Of a DNA stretch of 64,000 bases, positions 8,345 to 20,253 are shown piece by piece. Origin of the DNA: Brevundimonas vesicularis (GTDB lineage Bacteria > Pseudomonadota > Alphaproteobacteria > Caulobacterales > Caulobacteraceae); assembly GCF_027105095.1 (NCBI RefSeq), contig NZ_CP114278.1, forward strand, positions 2,232,001-2,296,000, in the 5' to 3' direction. The number at the start of each line of letters is the position of its first letter. The first letter of the stretch is position 1. Made by a program: the position numbers and the translations under genes. Below the pieces are notes generated by a model. It was not told where the DNA came from. It searched no databases and worked only from the letters and a program-made list of their open reading frames with translations.

Positions 8345-9024
8345 GCGACCTCCAGAAGAAGAACGCCGGCGTGGCCGCCGCCGCCCACGTCGAGGCGGGC
8401 ATGATCGTCGGCCTGGGCACCGGCTCGACGGCCGCCTGGTTCGTCAAGGCGTTGGCGGCGCGGAACCTGTCGGGTCTGCGTTGCGTCCCGACATCAGAGA
8501 AGACCGCAGACCTGGCGCGCGAACTGGGTCTGACGTTGTCGACGCTGGAAGACACGCCCCGCATCGACCTGACCGTGGACGGCGCCGACGAAATCGGGCC
8601 GGGTCTGGCGTTGATCAAGGGCGGCGGCGCGGCCCTGCTGCGCGAAAAGCTGGTGTGGGAGGCCTCGGCCCGCTGCATCGTCATCGCCGACGCGGCCAAG
8701 GTGGTGCCTGTGCTGGGGACCTTCCCCCTGCCGATCGAGGTCGTGGCCTTCGGTCACAAGACGACGGCCAACCGCATCGCTGATGTGCTGATCGACCACG
8801 ACATCAACCAGCCGGCCCGCGTGCGTAAGGCGGATCGCGGCCTGGTTCGCACCGACGGCGGCAATCTGATCTATGATGCGGGCTGCAAGGCGATCCACGA
8901 TCCGGTCCGTCTGGCCGACGATCTGAAACTGATTACCGGCGTGGTGGAACACGGGCTGTTCCTGGACCTCGCTGACCTGGCCATCATCGGCACGGACGAT
9001 GGCATTGAGGAACGTCTTCCCTAG
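8341..9024 (+). CDS. rpiA: Ribose-5-phosphate isomerase A
   Basis: This 227-aa enzyme interconverts ribose 5-phosphate and ribulose 5-phosphate in the pentose phosphate pathway. Family motifs are GLGTGST (24-30), DGADE (80-84), [11 protein letters not shown] (93-103, containing the catalytic Glu) and TDGGNLIYD near the C-terminus. The ATG overlaps the glmU stop. The stop overlaps the stop of the convergent sugar transferase gene by a few bases, leaving no room for a terminator between them. Confidence 0.95.
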   Translation: MSDLQKKNAGVAAAAHVEAGMIVGLGTGSTAAWFVKALAARNLSGLRCVPTSEKTADLARELGLTLSTLEDTPRIDLTVDGADEIGPGLALIKGGGAALLREKLVWEASARCIVIADAAKVVPVLGTFPLPIEVVAFGHKTTANRIADVLIDHDINQPARVRKADRGLVRTDGGNLIYDAGCKAIHDPVRLADDLKLITGVVEHGLFLDLADLAIIGTDDGIEERLP

Positions 9025-9683
9025 GACACGCCCCGGCGGCTCAGCACCGCCGGAACCGTGCGCGCCAGGATCGCGAGATAAACCCCGATGCTCCGGTTTC
9101 TGACCAACCAGACATCCATCGCAACCCGGCGTGGATAAGGCACGGCGTTGCGCCCCGAGACCTGCCACAGCCCCGTCAGGCCCGGGCGGACCGCGCAGTA
9201 GTCGGCCAGTCGCCGTCCGTATCGCGCCGCCTCATCGATCACGATCGGTCGGGGGCCGACCAGCGACATCTCGCCCCTCAACACATTGATCAGCTGCGGC
9301 AGTTCATCCAGGCTGGACAGGCGCAACAGCCGGCCCAGCGGCGTCACGCGCGGATCGCGTGTCAGCTTTCGCATCGCCTGCCATTCCGGGTCAGAGGCTG
9401 ACGGCAGGGCTTGTTCCGCGCCCATTCTCATCGAGCGGAACTTGAGGCAGTCAAACATTCGCCCGTCGCGTCCGATGCGCTGCTGGCGAAAGATCGCGGC
9501 CCCCCCGTCCTGCGCCCTGACGCCCAGGGCGATGAAAACGAAGAGCGGCCAGGTCAGAAGCAGGCCTATTAAGGCGAACACGACATCCATGGCGCGGGTC
9601 GGGTCGGGACGAACGCGGCGCCGATGCGCACCGACACCGCGTGTCGGCGTGACATCGCACTCGGCCAAATCCGATATCGACAT
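9021..9683 (-). CDS. Undecaprenyl-phosphate sugar-1-phosphate transferase (ExoY/WcaJ type)
   Basis: This 220-aa monotopic membrane transferase starts a polysaccharide repeat by moving hexose-1-phosphate onto undecaprenyl phosphate. It has one N-terminal hydrophobic segment (about 32-55), then FRQQRIGRDGRMFDCLKFRSM, the catalytic SSLDELPQLINVL block, LVGPRP, and RPGLTGLWQVSGRN. This is the short catalytic-only form, like ExoY or the Caulobacter PssY/PssZ initiators. No other polysaccharide genes are adjacent, so its pathway is unknown. Confidence 0.88.
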   Translation of the reverse strand: MSISDLAECDVTPTRGVGAHRRRVRPDPTRAMDVVFALIGLLLTWPLFVFIALGVRAQDGGAAIFRQQRIGRDGRMFDCLKFRSMRMGAEQALPSASDPEWQAMRKLTRDPRVTPLGRLLRLSSLDELPQLINVLRGEMSLVGPRPIVIDEAARYGRRLADYCAVRPGLTGLWQVSGRNAVPYPRRVAMDVWLVRNRSIGVYLAILARTVPAVLSRRGVS

Positions 9684-9762
9684 TCAACGCCCCCAAGTGT
9701 GATCATGACCTGGGATTGCGTGATTGGCAATCTTGACGAGCTGTCAGCGCAGGTCGGTTAGA

Positions 9763-10254
9763 TCAGTCGCCGCCCCACCAACTCAGCGTGAACGACGTGC
9801 GACGGCCGCTCACCGAAACCGTCCCGGCGACAACAGGCGTATGATCTCCGAGATTGCGCCGCGCCGTCGCCAACGCGCCCTGATCAATCTGCGCCGACAA
9901 CTCCACCAAGCCCATGCCAGGCGCCGAGCCGCGCATCTGGACCCGATCGTCGGTGACGACATAGGCGTCCGGCAGAACTCTTACCTCGCCTTGCGGCCCG
10001 TTCAGCGACAGGATCAGCGGTGGCGAAGCGCGGGACCCACCTTCCCATGCGGCGAAGGCCTCATCCTGGCCGATGAACAGCGATGCCACGGGCTGCATCG
10101 CTCCCTCACCTGTTGGGCGATAGTCGCCCGACATATCGCCGCTCAGACGATGCTGGAACGCCGCTTCAGGCGTCGGCTTCGCGGCGTCTCGCCGCTCGCA
10201 CGCCGCCAGGCCCAGCAAGCCCACTACCGCCACAACCGCCCATGGGGACTTCAT
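9763..10254 (-). CDS. Putative lipoprotein
   Basis: The protein has 163 aa. A signal sequence ends in a lipobox LGLAAC with Cys19, so it should be lipid-anchored. The mature part contains beta-like segments but no motif I recognise, and ends with a polar WWGGD. It overlaps the upstream M28 peptidase gene by 4 bp (ATGA), so the two are likely co-translated. Function unknown. Confidence 0.7.
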   Translation of the reverse strand: MKSPWAVVAVVGLLGLAACERRDAAKPTPEAAFQHRLSGDMSGDYRPTGEGAMQPVASLFIGQDEAFAAWEGGSRASPPLILSLNGPQGEVRVLPDAYVVTDDRVQMRGSAPGMGLVELSAQIDQGALATARRNLGDHTPVVAGTVSVSGRRTSFTLSWWGGD

Positions 10255-11207
10255 CGATCAAGCGCCCGGTCCAAGGCGCGGAACCCGGCGATGGCGATCT
10301 CGGTCGCGTTGGTGAAGACCGACGGCGTGATCTTGTCGATGGTGTCGCTCGGTCGATGATAGTCGGGGTGATAATCGACGCCCATGTACAGGAAGGGCAC
10401 GCCAGCCTCGTGGAAGGCGCCATGATCGGAGGCGTCGACCCAGTTGTTCTCGCCCGTGTCCTGCGGGGTGTCCTTGCCGAAGGCGAAGGAGACGGCCCCG
10501 TTCGGCGCCACGGCCTCCAGCACGGGGCGCAGATTGGGATGCTGATAGGTCCCGGTGACCCACAAATGGCCGTCGGTCTCCGCCCGCGCCGTCATGTCGA
10601 AGTTCAAGTTCAGGCTGAGTGACGACAGGGGCACCGGCGGCGCCTTGACGAACTCTCGAGCGCCCAACAGCCCCCGCTCCTCGCCGTCCAGCGCCACGAT
10701 CAGCACGCTGTGTTCCGGCGGTTGGGCCTTCAGTCGGGCCGCCAGTTCCAGCATCGTCGCCACGCCGGAGGCGTTGTCGTCGGCGCCGTGGAAGATCTGG
10801 CCGTCATTGACGCCGACATGGTCGTAGTGGGCCGTCACCACGATATAGCGGTCTGCGACGCGGGTTCCGGGAATCAGGCCGACGATGTTGACGCCGCTGA
10901 ACGTCCTCACGCCCTCGCGCGTGCGGCCCGGCGTCTCGAACCGCTGCAAACGCCCGAACGGCGGCGCCTGGACGCCCATGGCCTCCAGCCGCGAGACGAT
11001 ATAGGCGCGCGCGCGCTCGCCGCCTTCTGAGCCCGTGTCGCGGCCCTGCATGTCGTCGGCGGACAGGATGCGAACGTCCTCCAGCAGTTGGCTGGAAACC
11101 GTCGCGACGGCGCTCGGAGCACTCGGCGCTGTTGCGGGAACGGCGGTGCAACCGCTGACGATCAGGGCGGCGCCGGCGACGAAAAGGCAGAGGGTCGAAC
11201 GAGTCAT
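10251..11207 (-). CDS. M28-family zinc metallopeptidase, lipoprotein
   Basis: This 318-aa protein has a type II signal peptide with lipobox LIVSGC (Cys20). It shows the M28 dinuclear zinc pattern: VTAHYDHVG (first His), GADDNASGVA (bridging Asp), DGEERGLLGA (catalytic Glu plus ligand), a later Asp, and the final His region near VDYHPDYHRPSDT. It probably trims N-terminal residues from peptides in the periplasm or outer membrane. It overlaps the small downstream lipoprotein gene by 4 bp. Confidence 0.88.
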   Translation of the reverse strand: MTRSTLCLFVAGAALIVSGCTAVPATAPSAPSAVATVSSQLLEDVRILSADDMQGRDTGSEGGERARAYIVSRLEAMGVQAPPFGRLQRFETPGRTREGVRTFSGVNIVGLIPGTRVADRYIVVTAHYDHVGVNDGQIFHGADDNASGVATMLELAARLKAQPPEHSVLIVALDGEERGLLGAREFVKAPPVPLSSLSLNLNFDMTARAETDGHLWVTGTYQHPNLRPVLEAVAPNGAVSFAFGKDTPQDTGENNWVDASDHGAFHEAGVPFLYMGVDYHPDYHRPSDTIDKITPSVFTNATEIAIAGFRALDRALDR

Positions 11208-11237
11208 ACAGGCTCCGAAAGGGACGCGCGAACCTAG

Positions 11238-13661
<2,424 letters not shown>

Positions 13662-13731
13662 GCGCGCCGGCGAGGCCGAGCGCGCCTAAACTGCCCGCAC
13701 ACACGGGTGGCAGCTAAGCCGTGGCCGCGCT

Positions 13732-14760
13732 TCAGATCGTCATCACGACGCGGCCCTCGATCTGACCATCGCGCATCCGTTGGAAGATGCTGTTCACATT
13801 CTCCAGCGGCTCGACCGAGACCGTGGCCTTGACCTTCTCGTCCGCGGCGAACTGAAGCGCCTCCTGAAGGTCAAGCCGGGTGCCGACGATCGAGCCGCGC
13901 ACTGTGGTTCCGTTCAGCACCATATCGAAGATCGATAGGGGGAAGTCGCCGGGCGGCAGGCCGTTCAGCGCAACGGTCGCGCCGCGCGAGGTCATGTTAA
14001 CCGCCTGCTCGAACGCCTTGGGCGAAACGGCCGTGACCAGCACGCCCTGGGCGCCGCCGTCGGTCTGGGCCTTGATGTCGGCGGCGGGATCGTTGGACGT
14101 CTTGGCGTTGACCGTGACGGTCGCGCCCAGCCGTCGCGCCAGATCCAGCTTGGCGTCGTCCACGTCCACGGCGGCGACATTCAGCCCCATGGCCTTGGCG
14201 TACTGGACCGCCACATGGCCCAGGCCGCCGATGCCGGAAATCACCACCCAGTCGCCCGGCTTGGTGTCCGTCATCTTCAGCCCCTTATAGACCGTCACCC
14301 CGGCGCACAGGATCGGGGCGATGTCGGTGAAGCTGACGTTGGCCGGCAGGTGGCCGACGTAGTTGGGGTCTGCGATGGCGTATTCCGCGAACCCGCCATT
14401 GACCGAATATCCGGTATTCTGCTGGTCGTGACACAGGGTCTCCCAGCCGCCCAGGCAGTGTTTGCAATGGCCGCAGGCTGAATACAGCCACGGCACACCG
14501 ACCCGGTCGCCTTCCTTGACCAAGGTGACCCCCGCCCCGACCGCCGAGACATAGCCGACGCCCTCGTGGCCCGGAATGAAGGGCGGGTTCGGCTTGACCG
14601 GCCAATCGCCCTCGGCCGCGTGCAGATCGGTGTGGCAGACGCCCGAGGCCTCGATCTTGACCTGGATCTGACCTGGACCCGGCTCGGGCACCGCAACCTC
14701 TTCGATGGTCAGCGGCTGACCGAACGCGCGCACGACGGCGGCCTTCATGGTTCTGGGCAT
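13732..14760 (-). CDS. Zinc-dependent alcohol dehydrogenase (AdhP type)
   Basis: This 342-aa medium-chain dehydrogenase oxidises primary alcohols with NAD. Catalytic zinc ligands are C42 and H64 (GHEGVG), and the structural zinc site is C96, C99, C102, C110 (CGHCKHC...C). The Rossmann motif is [15 protein letters not shown] upstream of the first ATG supports 14760. It follows the aldehyde dehydrogenase gene on the same strand, so together they could carry alcohol through aldehyde to acid. A stem-loop (14789-14818, GGGCCGG/CCGGCCC) stands between them. Confidence 0.92.
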   Translation of the reverse strand: MPRTMKAAVVRAFGQPLTIEEVAVPEPGPGQIQVKIEASGVCHTDLHAAEGDWPVKPNPPFIPGHEGVGYVSAVGAGVTLVKEGDRVGVPWLYSACGHCKHCLGGWETLCHDQQNTGYSVNGGFAEYAIADPNYVGHLPANVSFTDIAPILCAGVTVYKGLKMTDTKPGDWVVISGIGGLGHVAVQYAKAMGLNVAAVDVDDAKLDLARRLGATVTVNAKTSNDPAADIKAQTDGGAQGVLVTAVSPKAFEQAVNMTSRGATVALNGLPPGDFPLSIFDMVLNGTTVRGSIVGTRLDLQEALQFAADEKVKATVSVEPLENVNSIFQRMRDGQIEGRVVMTI

Positions 14761-14902
14761 GGAACATCCTCGTCATTTTAGGGGACAGACGGGCCGGAAG
14801 CAGGACACCGGCCCGCCCTCTTGGGACGTATGCTCTCCGAACCGATGGATCAGAGAGCGATCACAGGATGGCCGATCCGCGACCAGCCATCCTTGATGCA
14901 GA

Positions 14903-16420
14903 TCAGAAGAAGCCCAATTTGTCGGGGCTGTAGCTGACCAACAGGTTCTTGGTCTGCTGATAGTGGTCCAGCATCATGCGGTGGTTCTCCCGCCCAATGC
15001 CCGACTTCTTGTAGCCGCCGAACGCCGCATGGGCCGGATACTGGTGATAGCAGTTGGTCCAGACCCGTCCCGCCTGAATGGCGCGACCGGCGCGATAGGC
15101 GGTGTTCATGTCGCGCGACCACACCCCGGCGCCCAGGCCGTATTCGGTGTCGTTGGCGATTTCCATGGCCTCTTCAAAAGTCTTGAAGGTCGTGACCGCC
15201 AGGACCGGACCGAAGATCTCCTCCTGGAAGATCCGCATGTCGTTGGTGCCTTTGAACACGGTGGGCTTCACGTAATAGCCGCCGGCCAGATCGTCCTTGA
15301 GCGCGGCCTGATCGCCGCCGGTCAGGACCTCGGCGCCCTCCTCCCTGCCCAGCTTCAGATAGCCGAGAATTTTCTTCAGCTGCTGGTCCGAGGCCTGGGC
15401 GCCGACCATGGTGGCCGGGTCCAGAGGGTCGCCTTGGACGATGGATTCCACCCGGGCGATCGCCTTCTCGATGAAGGCCTCATAGATGTCCTCATGGATC
15501 AAAGCGCGGCTGGGGCAGGTGCAGACCTCGCCCTGATTGAGGGCGAACATGGCGAAGCCTTCCAACGCCTTGTCCAGATAGGCGTCGTCGTGATCCATCA
15601 CGTCCTTGAAGAAGATGTTCGGCGACTTGCCGCCGAGCTCCAGCGTCACCGGGATCAGATTCTGGGTCGCATACTGCATGATCTTTTGGCCAACGGCGGT
15701 CGAGCCGGTGAAGGCGATCTTGGCGATGCGCGGATTGGTGGCCAGCGGCTCGCCCACCTCGGCCCCCGTGCCCGAAACGATGTTAAGCACGCCGGCCGGC
15801 AGCAAATCCTGGATCAGTTCGACCACAACGAGGATGGATGCCGGGGTCTGCTCGGCAGGCTTCAGCACGATGCAGTTGCCCGCCGCCAGGGCCGGAGCGA
15901 TCTTCCAGGCCGCCATCAGGATAGGGAAGTTCCAGGGGATGATCTGCCCCACCACGCCCAGCGGCTCATGGAAATGATAGGCGACCGTGTCGTGGTCCAG
16001 TTCCGAAATCCCGCCTTCCTGCGCCCGGATGCAGCCGGCGAAGTAGCGGAAATGGTCAATCGCCAGGGGGATGTCGGCGGCCGTGGTCTCGCGCACCGGT
16101 TTGCCGTTGTCCCAGGTCTCCGCCTCTGCGACGGCTTGCAGATTGGCTTCGATCCGGTCGGCGATCTTGTTCAGGATGACGGCGCGTTCAGCGACGCTGG
16201 TTCGCCCCCAGGCGTCCTTGGCCGCGTGTGCGGCGTCCAGGGCCAGTTCGACGTCGGCCGCGTCCGATCGCGCGACCTCGCACAGGACGCGGCCGTTCAC
16301 CGGGGAGGTGTTCTCGAAATAGCGGCCGTTGACGGGCTGGACCCACTGTCCGCCAATGAAGTTGTCGTAACGCGCCTTGAACTTGGGGGTCGCGGCGCGG
16401 CTGAACTCGGGCTTGGTCAT
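14903..16420 (-). CDS. NAD-dependent aldehyde dehydrogenase (AldB/ExaC-like)
   Basis: This 505-aa aldehyde dehydrogenase, probably for acetaldehyde, has the oxyanion Asn in IPWNFP (N165), Lys in KPAEQTP, the general base E261 in LELGGKS, and the catalytic Cys in GEVCTCPSR (C300). The C-terminus SPDKLGFF is typical of the AldB/ExaC group used in ethanol and acetaldehyde metabolism. GGAGG precedes the ATG. The GAF-Fis regulator gene lies just upstream, and a perfect palindrome sits in the gap between them. Confidence 0.93.
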   Translation of the reverse strand: MTKPEFSRAATPKFKARYDNFIGGQWVQPVNGRYFENTSPVNGRVLCEVARSDAADVELALDAAHAAKDAWGRTSVAERAVILNKIADRIEANLQAVAEAETWDNGKPVRETTAADIPLAIDHFRYFAGCIRAQEGGISELDHDTVAYHFHEPLGVVGQIIPWNFPILMAAWKIAPALAAGNCIVLKPAEQTPASILVVVELIQDLLPAGVLNIVSGTGAEVGEPLATNPRIAKIAFTGSTAVGQKIMQYATQNLIPVTLELGGKSPNIFFKDVMDHDDAYLDKALEGFAMFALNQGEVCTCPSRALIHEDIYEAFIEKAIARVESIVQGDPLDPATMVGAQASDQQLKKILGYLKLGREEGAEVLTGGDQAALKDDLAGGYYVKPTVFKGTNDMRIFQEEIFGPVLAVTTFKTFEEAMEIANDTEYGLGAGVWSRDMNTAYRAGRAIQAGRVWTNCYHQYPAHAAFGGYKKSGIGRENHRMMLDHYQQTKNLLVSYSPDKLGFF

Positions 16421-16530
16421 GATGGCCTCCTACGGTTTCCTCTGGCGTCGATTGTCGACGTCGTTGGAGCCAGAAGTGCCATCGGCCTGCGCCCATCCGC
16501 CAGACGACAACGCGATGGTGCAGTGCAAAC

Positions 16531-16550
16531 CTGTCGCATCCCTGCGACAG
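16531..16550. promoter_or_regulatory. Palindromic operator upstream of aldehyde dehydrogenase
   Basis: CTGTCGCA and TGCGACAG are perfect inverted arms around a 4-nt centre. The site lies about 110 nt upstream of the aldehyde dehydrogenase ATG and directly after the stop of the GAF-Fis regulator. No U-run follows, so an operator is more likely than a terminator. Binding by the adjacent Fis-type HTH protein is inferred. Confidence 0.55.
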
Positions 16551-16555
16551 TCGGT

Positions 16556-17530
16556 TCAGTGGGTTTCCCGAAACAGCCCCAGCCGATGCAGTTTGCGATG
16601 CAGAGTCGCGCGGCTGACGCCCAGCGCTTTCGCCGCTGCGGACACATTGCCCCCAGTGCGCGCCAGGGCCCGACGTACTGCCCCTCGCTCGGCTTCCAGA
16701 AGCTCGGCCTCGACCGAACCCGTGTCGAGCACCTCGGATGCCGCCAGCTGCGCCGCGATCCGTTCATCGGTGATCGACAGGGCCAGACGTGCGGCGCGAG
16801 TCGCGCCGACCACCATATCGTCCCGGTCGACAGCCAACAGCGCCGCCGTGTTGCGCTCGCCGGTATCGCCCGCCAGCACGATCCGGGCCTGGTGGAAGGC
16901 CTGGCGGAAGGTCTGCGCCTCGATGGCCCGTGCGGCGTCGGCGACCGCCGCCGCGATCAGTCCCAGCACGCCCTCCGTCGCATCGGCGCGGCACGACGAA
17001 ACATCCAGCAGTCCCGCCAGCCGCCCCAGGTGATCGTGAATCGGATGGCTCGTGCAGCTCAGGGCCGTGTTGCGCGTATGGAAATGCTGGTCACGGTGGA
17101 TCGTCACGGGCCTGTGCTCCGCCAGCGCGGTCCCGATGCCGTTGGTGCCCTCGACCGCCTCCGACCATATGGCCCCCGGCCACAGCCCCCATCGACGAAA
17201 GGCGACGTCGTCCGCCGCCGCCCCCCGGCGCTCCAGCGGCACCCCGTCGGCATTGGTCAGCAGGATACAGCAGCCGGTATCGCCCACGGCCAGAAACAGC
17301 CGATCCAGAACCCCTTGCGCGGCCCTCGTCATCGGCTCCATCGCCTGGCGCGCCTCGCGCAACTGCCCCTCGGTCAGGGTTTGCGGCATGCCCCGGTCCT
17401 CGGGATCCAGGCCATACAGCGACAGGGATCGGCGCCACGACGCCGCCAGGGCCGAGCGCGCGGGCTCGGCGCCGTTTTCAAGCGCCTGCTTGATTAGGCT
17501 TCCATGGTTGTGTCCCGGCCGGTCGGCCAT
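16556..17530 (-). CDS. GAF-domain transcriptional regulator with Fis-type HTH (AcoR-like, no AAA+ domain)
   Basis: The protein has 324 aa from the ATG at 17530, chosen because GGGAGA lies just upstream; a 26-codon extension to 17608 has no such site. The N-terminal part (ARSALAASWRRSLSLYGLDP) and GAF-like region (WSEAVEGTNGIGTAL, LSCTSHPIHDHLGRLAGLLDVS) match AcoR/acetoin-type activators. The C-terminus is a Fis HTH (GGNVSAAAKALGVSRATLHR). The central sigma-54-activating AAA+ domain of AcoR is absent, with no GAFTGA motif, so it cannot work as an ordinary sigma-54 activator. It probably controls the adjacent aldehyde and alcohol dehydrogenase genes. Confidence 0.85.
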   Translation of the reverse strand: MADRPGHNHGSLIKQALENGAEPARSALAASWRRSLSLYGLDPEDRGMPQTLTEGQLREARQAMEPMTRAAQGVLDRLFLAVGDTGCCILLTNADGVPLERRGAAADDVAFRRWGLWPGAIWSEAVEGTNGIGTALAEHRPVTIHRDQHFHTRNTALSCTSHPIHDHLGRLAGLLDVSSCRADATEGVLGLIAAAVADAARAIEAQTFRQAFHQARIVLAGDTGERNTAALLAVDRDDMVVGATRAARLALSITDERIAAQLAASEVLDTGSVEAELLEAERGAVRRALARTGGNVSAAAKALGVSRATLHRKLHRLGLFRETH

Positions 17531-17731
17531 GGTGTCTCCCAGGACTTTCTCGCTCCAATCAGACGCCCGCACCGAGCCAAGGTCAAGGGATGCCCGGCAG
17601 AGCTTCAAAAGCTTCCGTAAGGTCCAGTTTTCGTTAGTCTTCGTGGATCAGTTCGGCCTTGTTTTCGGCCGAAAGCCGGATCACCTTGTGCATCAAAGGG
17701 TCGCACAGGCGACCTGAACAAGGGAACGACC

Positions 17732-18154
17732 ATGAAGACCAAGATCATGCTGGCCGCCGCTGCTCTGGCGGGCGCCCTGGCCTCTCCGGCGCTGGCCGGC
17801 GACCCAACCGGACTTTGGCAGACGCCGACCAACGGCGGCCAAGTGCGCATCGCGCGCTGCGGCCAGGCGCTGTGCGGCACGCTGGTGACCTCGGACCACA
17901 TTCGCCGCGACGCCAATGCGCGCGACGCCAACAATCGCGACGCCTCGCTGCGGAACCGCACCCTGCGCAATCTGCCCATGCTGACCGGCTTCACCGGCGG
18001 TCCGACGGAATGGCGCAACGGCTCGGTCTATAATCCGGCCGACGGCGGCACCTATCGCGGCACCATCACCATGACCAATGACAACAGCCTGCGTCTGCGC
18101 GGGTGTATAGTCGCGCCGCTCTGCAAGACCCAGACCTGGACCCGCATCCAGTAG
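17732..18154 (+). CDS. DUF2147-family secreted protein
   Basis: The protein has 140 aa. A signal peptide ends at SPALAG (about residue 23). The mature part begins PTGLWQTPTNGG and has the DUF2147 pattern: GxW, a Cys pair (RCGQALCG), NG.VYNPADGGTYRG and LxLxGC. Family function is poorly known. It has its own terminator and is divergent from the GAF-Fis regulator. Confidence 0.8.
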   Translation: MKTKIMLAAAALAGALASPALAGDPTGLWQTPTNGGQVRIARCGQALCGTLVTSDHIRRDANARDANNRDASLRNRTLRNLPMLTGFTGGPTEWRNGSVYNPADGGTYRGTITMTNDNSLRLRGCIVAPLCKTQTWTRIQ

Positions 18155-18176
18155 GATCAGGACGCCCACATACGAA

Positions 18177-18210
18177 AGGCCCGGTCGGAGCGATCCGACC
18201 GGGCCTTTTT
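18177..18210 (+). terminator. Intrinsic terminator after the DUF2147 gene
   Basis: A 12-bp G+C-rich stem (GGCCCGGTCGGA and complement) with a GCGA loop is followed by TTTTT. It lies 23 nt after the DUF2147 stop. It may also catch the convergent aldo/keto reductase transcript, since a short A-run precedes it. Confidence 0.9.
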
Positions 18211-18225
18211 CATTTGGCTTGTAGC

Positions 18226-19212
18226 TCAGCGATTCAGCGCCGCCCGCGCCGCCTCGGCGTAGCGATGCCCCGTCGCCGCGCCCTTGGGGAAGACGGCCTC
18301 GATCCGGGCGAGATCCTCAGGCGTCAGAACGACGTCCACGGCCGCCGCATTCTGCTCCAGGGTCGCGATACGACGGGTGCCGGGGATCGGGATCAGATCC
18401 TCGCCTTGCGCCAGCACCCAGGCCAGCGCCAGTTGAGCGGCGGTTATGCCCTTGTCCCACGCAATGGCCTTCACCGCCTCGACTAGATCCAGATTCTTTT
18501 GGAAGTTCTCGCCCATGAAGCGCGGGTTGGTGCGGCGGAAGTCGTCGGCGTCCAGATCGTCGATGGAGGTGATGTCGCCCGACAGGAAGCCGCGGCCCAG
18601 CGGGCTGTAGGGCACGAATCCGATGCCCAGTTCACGCACGAGCGCAAACAGCTCGTCCTCCGGCTCGCGGCTCCATAGCGAATATTCGGTTTGCAGCGCC
18701 GTGATCGGATGGGTTGCATGGGCCTTGCGCAGGGTGTCAGGCGCGGCCTCCGACAGGCCCAGAAAGCGCACCTTGCCCTCCTTTACCAGTTCCGCCATCG
18801 CCCCGACCGTGTCCTCGATCGGCGTGTCCGGATCGACGCGGTGCAGATAGTAGAGATCGACGTGATCGATGCCGAGGCGCTGCAGGCTGCCCTCGATGGC
18901 GCCACGGACATTGGCCGGGCTGCCGTCGGTCATCAGCTTGGTGCGGTCGGCGTTATAGTTGATGCCGAACTTGGTTGCGATGAACGCCTGGTCGCGCCGG
19001 TCCTTCAGCGCTTTGCCTACCAGCACCTCGTTGGTGTGAGGGCCATACATCTCGGCAGTGTCGAACAGGGTGATGCCCAGATCGAGCGCGCGATGAATCA
19101 CGGAAATGGACTGGGCCTCGTCGGCGCCGCCGTAGAAGGCGCTCATGCCCATGCAGCCCAAGCCGATGGCCGAGACCTCGGGGCCGTTCGCACCCAACTT
19201 GCGCGTCTTCAT
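18226..19212 (-). CDS. Aldo/keto reductase
   Basis: This 328-aa NADPH-dependent reductase is of the AKR11/13-like group. The catalytic tetrad is visible: D51 and Y56 in FDTAEMYG, K81 in IATKFG, H124 in YYLHRVDP. The C-terminal cofactor loop is [17 protein letters not shown] precedes the ATG. Substrate unknown; this subgroup usually reduces varied aldehydes and ketones in stress defence. Confidence 0.9.
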   Translation of the reverse strand: MKTRKLGANGPEVSAIGLGCMGMSAFYGGADEAQSISVIHRALDLGITLFDTAEMYGPHTNEVLVGKALKDRRDQAFIATKFGINYNADRTKLMTDGSPANVRGAIEGSLQRLGIDHVDLYYLHRVDPDTPIEDTVGAMAELVKEGKVRFLGLSEAAPDTLRKAHATHPITALQTEYSLWSREPEDELFALVRELGIGFVPYSPLGRGFLSGDITSIDDLDADDFRRTNPRFMGENFQKNLDLVEAVKAIAWDKGITAAQLALAWVLAQGEDLIPIPGTRRIATLEQNAAAVDVVLTPEDLARIEAVFPKGAATGHRYAEAARAALNR

Positions 19213-19325
19213 GGGGGCCTTCTCCTGTCGATATGGGGGATCGGCCTAAAAAAACGGATATGGCGGCCGATGATCAGGAGATGGTCGCGGCGACGGCGGG
19301 CTGCAAGCCCGGCCGCGCTTTGCGA

Positions 19326-19402
19326 TGGTACCGCCTCTCAGGCTTGAACTGAGGACCTCCGGTTCCACAAACCGGCGCTCTAACCAACTGAGCTAAGGCG
19401 GC
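19326..19402 (-). tRNA. tRNA-His (GTG)
   Basis: On the minus strand: acceptor GCCGCCT/AGGCGGT, D-loop AGCTCAGTTGGTTAGAGC, anticodon loop TTGTGGA in stem CCGGT/ACCGG (anticodon GTG), T-loop GTTCAAGCC, and encoded CCA. Position 1 is G pairing with U72, and position 73 is A. This is the alphaproteobacterial tRNA-His identity set, unlike the G-1:C73 pair of most bacteria. Confidence 0.95.
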
Positions 19403-19471
19403 CCGCGCATCGCGAGGCGCGTTCTCTACCGAGGCCTCACCAACCAATCAAGCATAGAGTGCGGCATAGAC

Positions 19472-19504
19472 AAACAAAAACGCCCCGGCGGATGCCGGGG
19501 CGTT
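19472..19504 (-). terminator. Intrinsic terminator of the exbB-exbD-tonB operon
   Basis: On the minus strand AACGCCCCGGC and GCCGGGGCGTT form a strong stem with a 4-nt loop, followed by TTTTTGTTT. It lies just after the tonB stop. Confidence 0.9.
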
Positions 19505-19525
19505 CTGTCGAATAGAAGCTAAGGT

Positions 19526-20239
19526 CTACTGGAGGCGGAAGCGAACCGTAAAGCGCGCTTGTCCACCTTGAGCGACCCCGTCCACCGTGCCCGGCGCAAA
19601 GCGCGCGGAACGCATGGACGAAAGCGCTTCGCGACCGAACCCGGCGCCAGAGGGCGTCTCGGAAACGACGCTGCAGTTCGTCGCCGACCCATTGGCCTGA
19701 ACCGAGCAGAGCAACACGACCGTTCCCTCCTCGATTCCACGCTCTTGGGCGCGAGCCGGGAACTCGGGACGAGGTTGCCGTGACCACGAGACGTTTGTGA
19801 TGGTCGACGGGCGAGCCGGAGCCGGGGGTGCGGGTGGAGGCGGAGGTCCAGGAATATTGACGGGCGGACCCGTGTATTCAACCCGATCTTCCTTCTTCGT
19901 CGGCGTGATGTTGACCGGCGGAGGGGGGACGATGTTCGGGACCGGAGCCGGCACGCGCACCTGAAGCTTCGGCGGCGGAGGCGTATCCGTCGGCGGAGGC
20001 GGCGGGGGCGGAGGCGGCGGAGGCGGCGGAACCGGCTCGACCAACTCGACCTCGACGGACTCGTCGACGTAGTTAAACTCCTTCAGCTTGAACTTGGACT
20101 GCTGAACAAAGAAGATCAGCAACGCGAACAAGATGCTGACCACCATCAAGCAGACGATCAGCACGGGGTAGGACACCCCCATGAAGCCCTTCTTCTTGGG
20201 TACGTCGTAGCGACTGCGATGATATTCGACGTCTGTCAT
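19526..20239 (-). CDS. tonB: TonB energy transducer
   Basis: The protein has 237 aa: a short cytosolic N-terminus, one membrane span at about 22-45, a long proline-rich linker with an unbroken Pro run near 70-83, and a C-terminal TonB domain (about 155-237) with PRPEFPARAQERGIEEG and FTVRFRLQ at the end. It transmits proton-motive force from ExbB/ExbD to outer-membrane receptors for iron chelates or other ligands. GGAGA precedes the ATG. It is third in an operon, 14 nt after exbD. Confidence 0.93.
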   Translation of the reverse strand: MTDVEYHRSRYDVPKKKGFMGVSYPVLIVCLMVVSILFALLIFFVQQSKFKLKEFNYVDESVEVELVEPVPPPPPPPPPPPPPTDTPPPPKLQVRVPAPVPNIVPPPPVNITPTKKEDRVEYTGPPVNIPGPPPPPAPPAPARPSTITNVSWSRQPRPEFPARAQERGIEEGTVVLLCSVQANGSATNCSVVSETPSGAGFGREALSSMRSARFAPGTVDGVAQGGQARFTVRFRLQ

Positions 20240-20253
20240 ACTATCTCCGCATC

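Noticed and set aside
14963-17497. An 844-codon plus-strand open frame opposite the aldehyde dehydrogenase and its regulator
   Set aside because: It is antisense to two genes with clear catalytic motifs; its product is low-complexity Arg/Gly/Asp-rich without domains. High G+C makes such shadows common.
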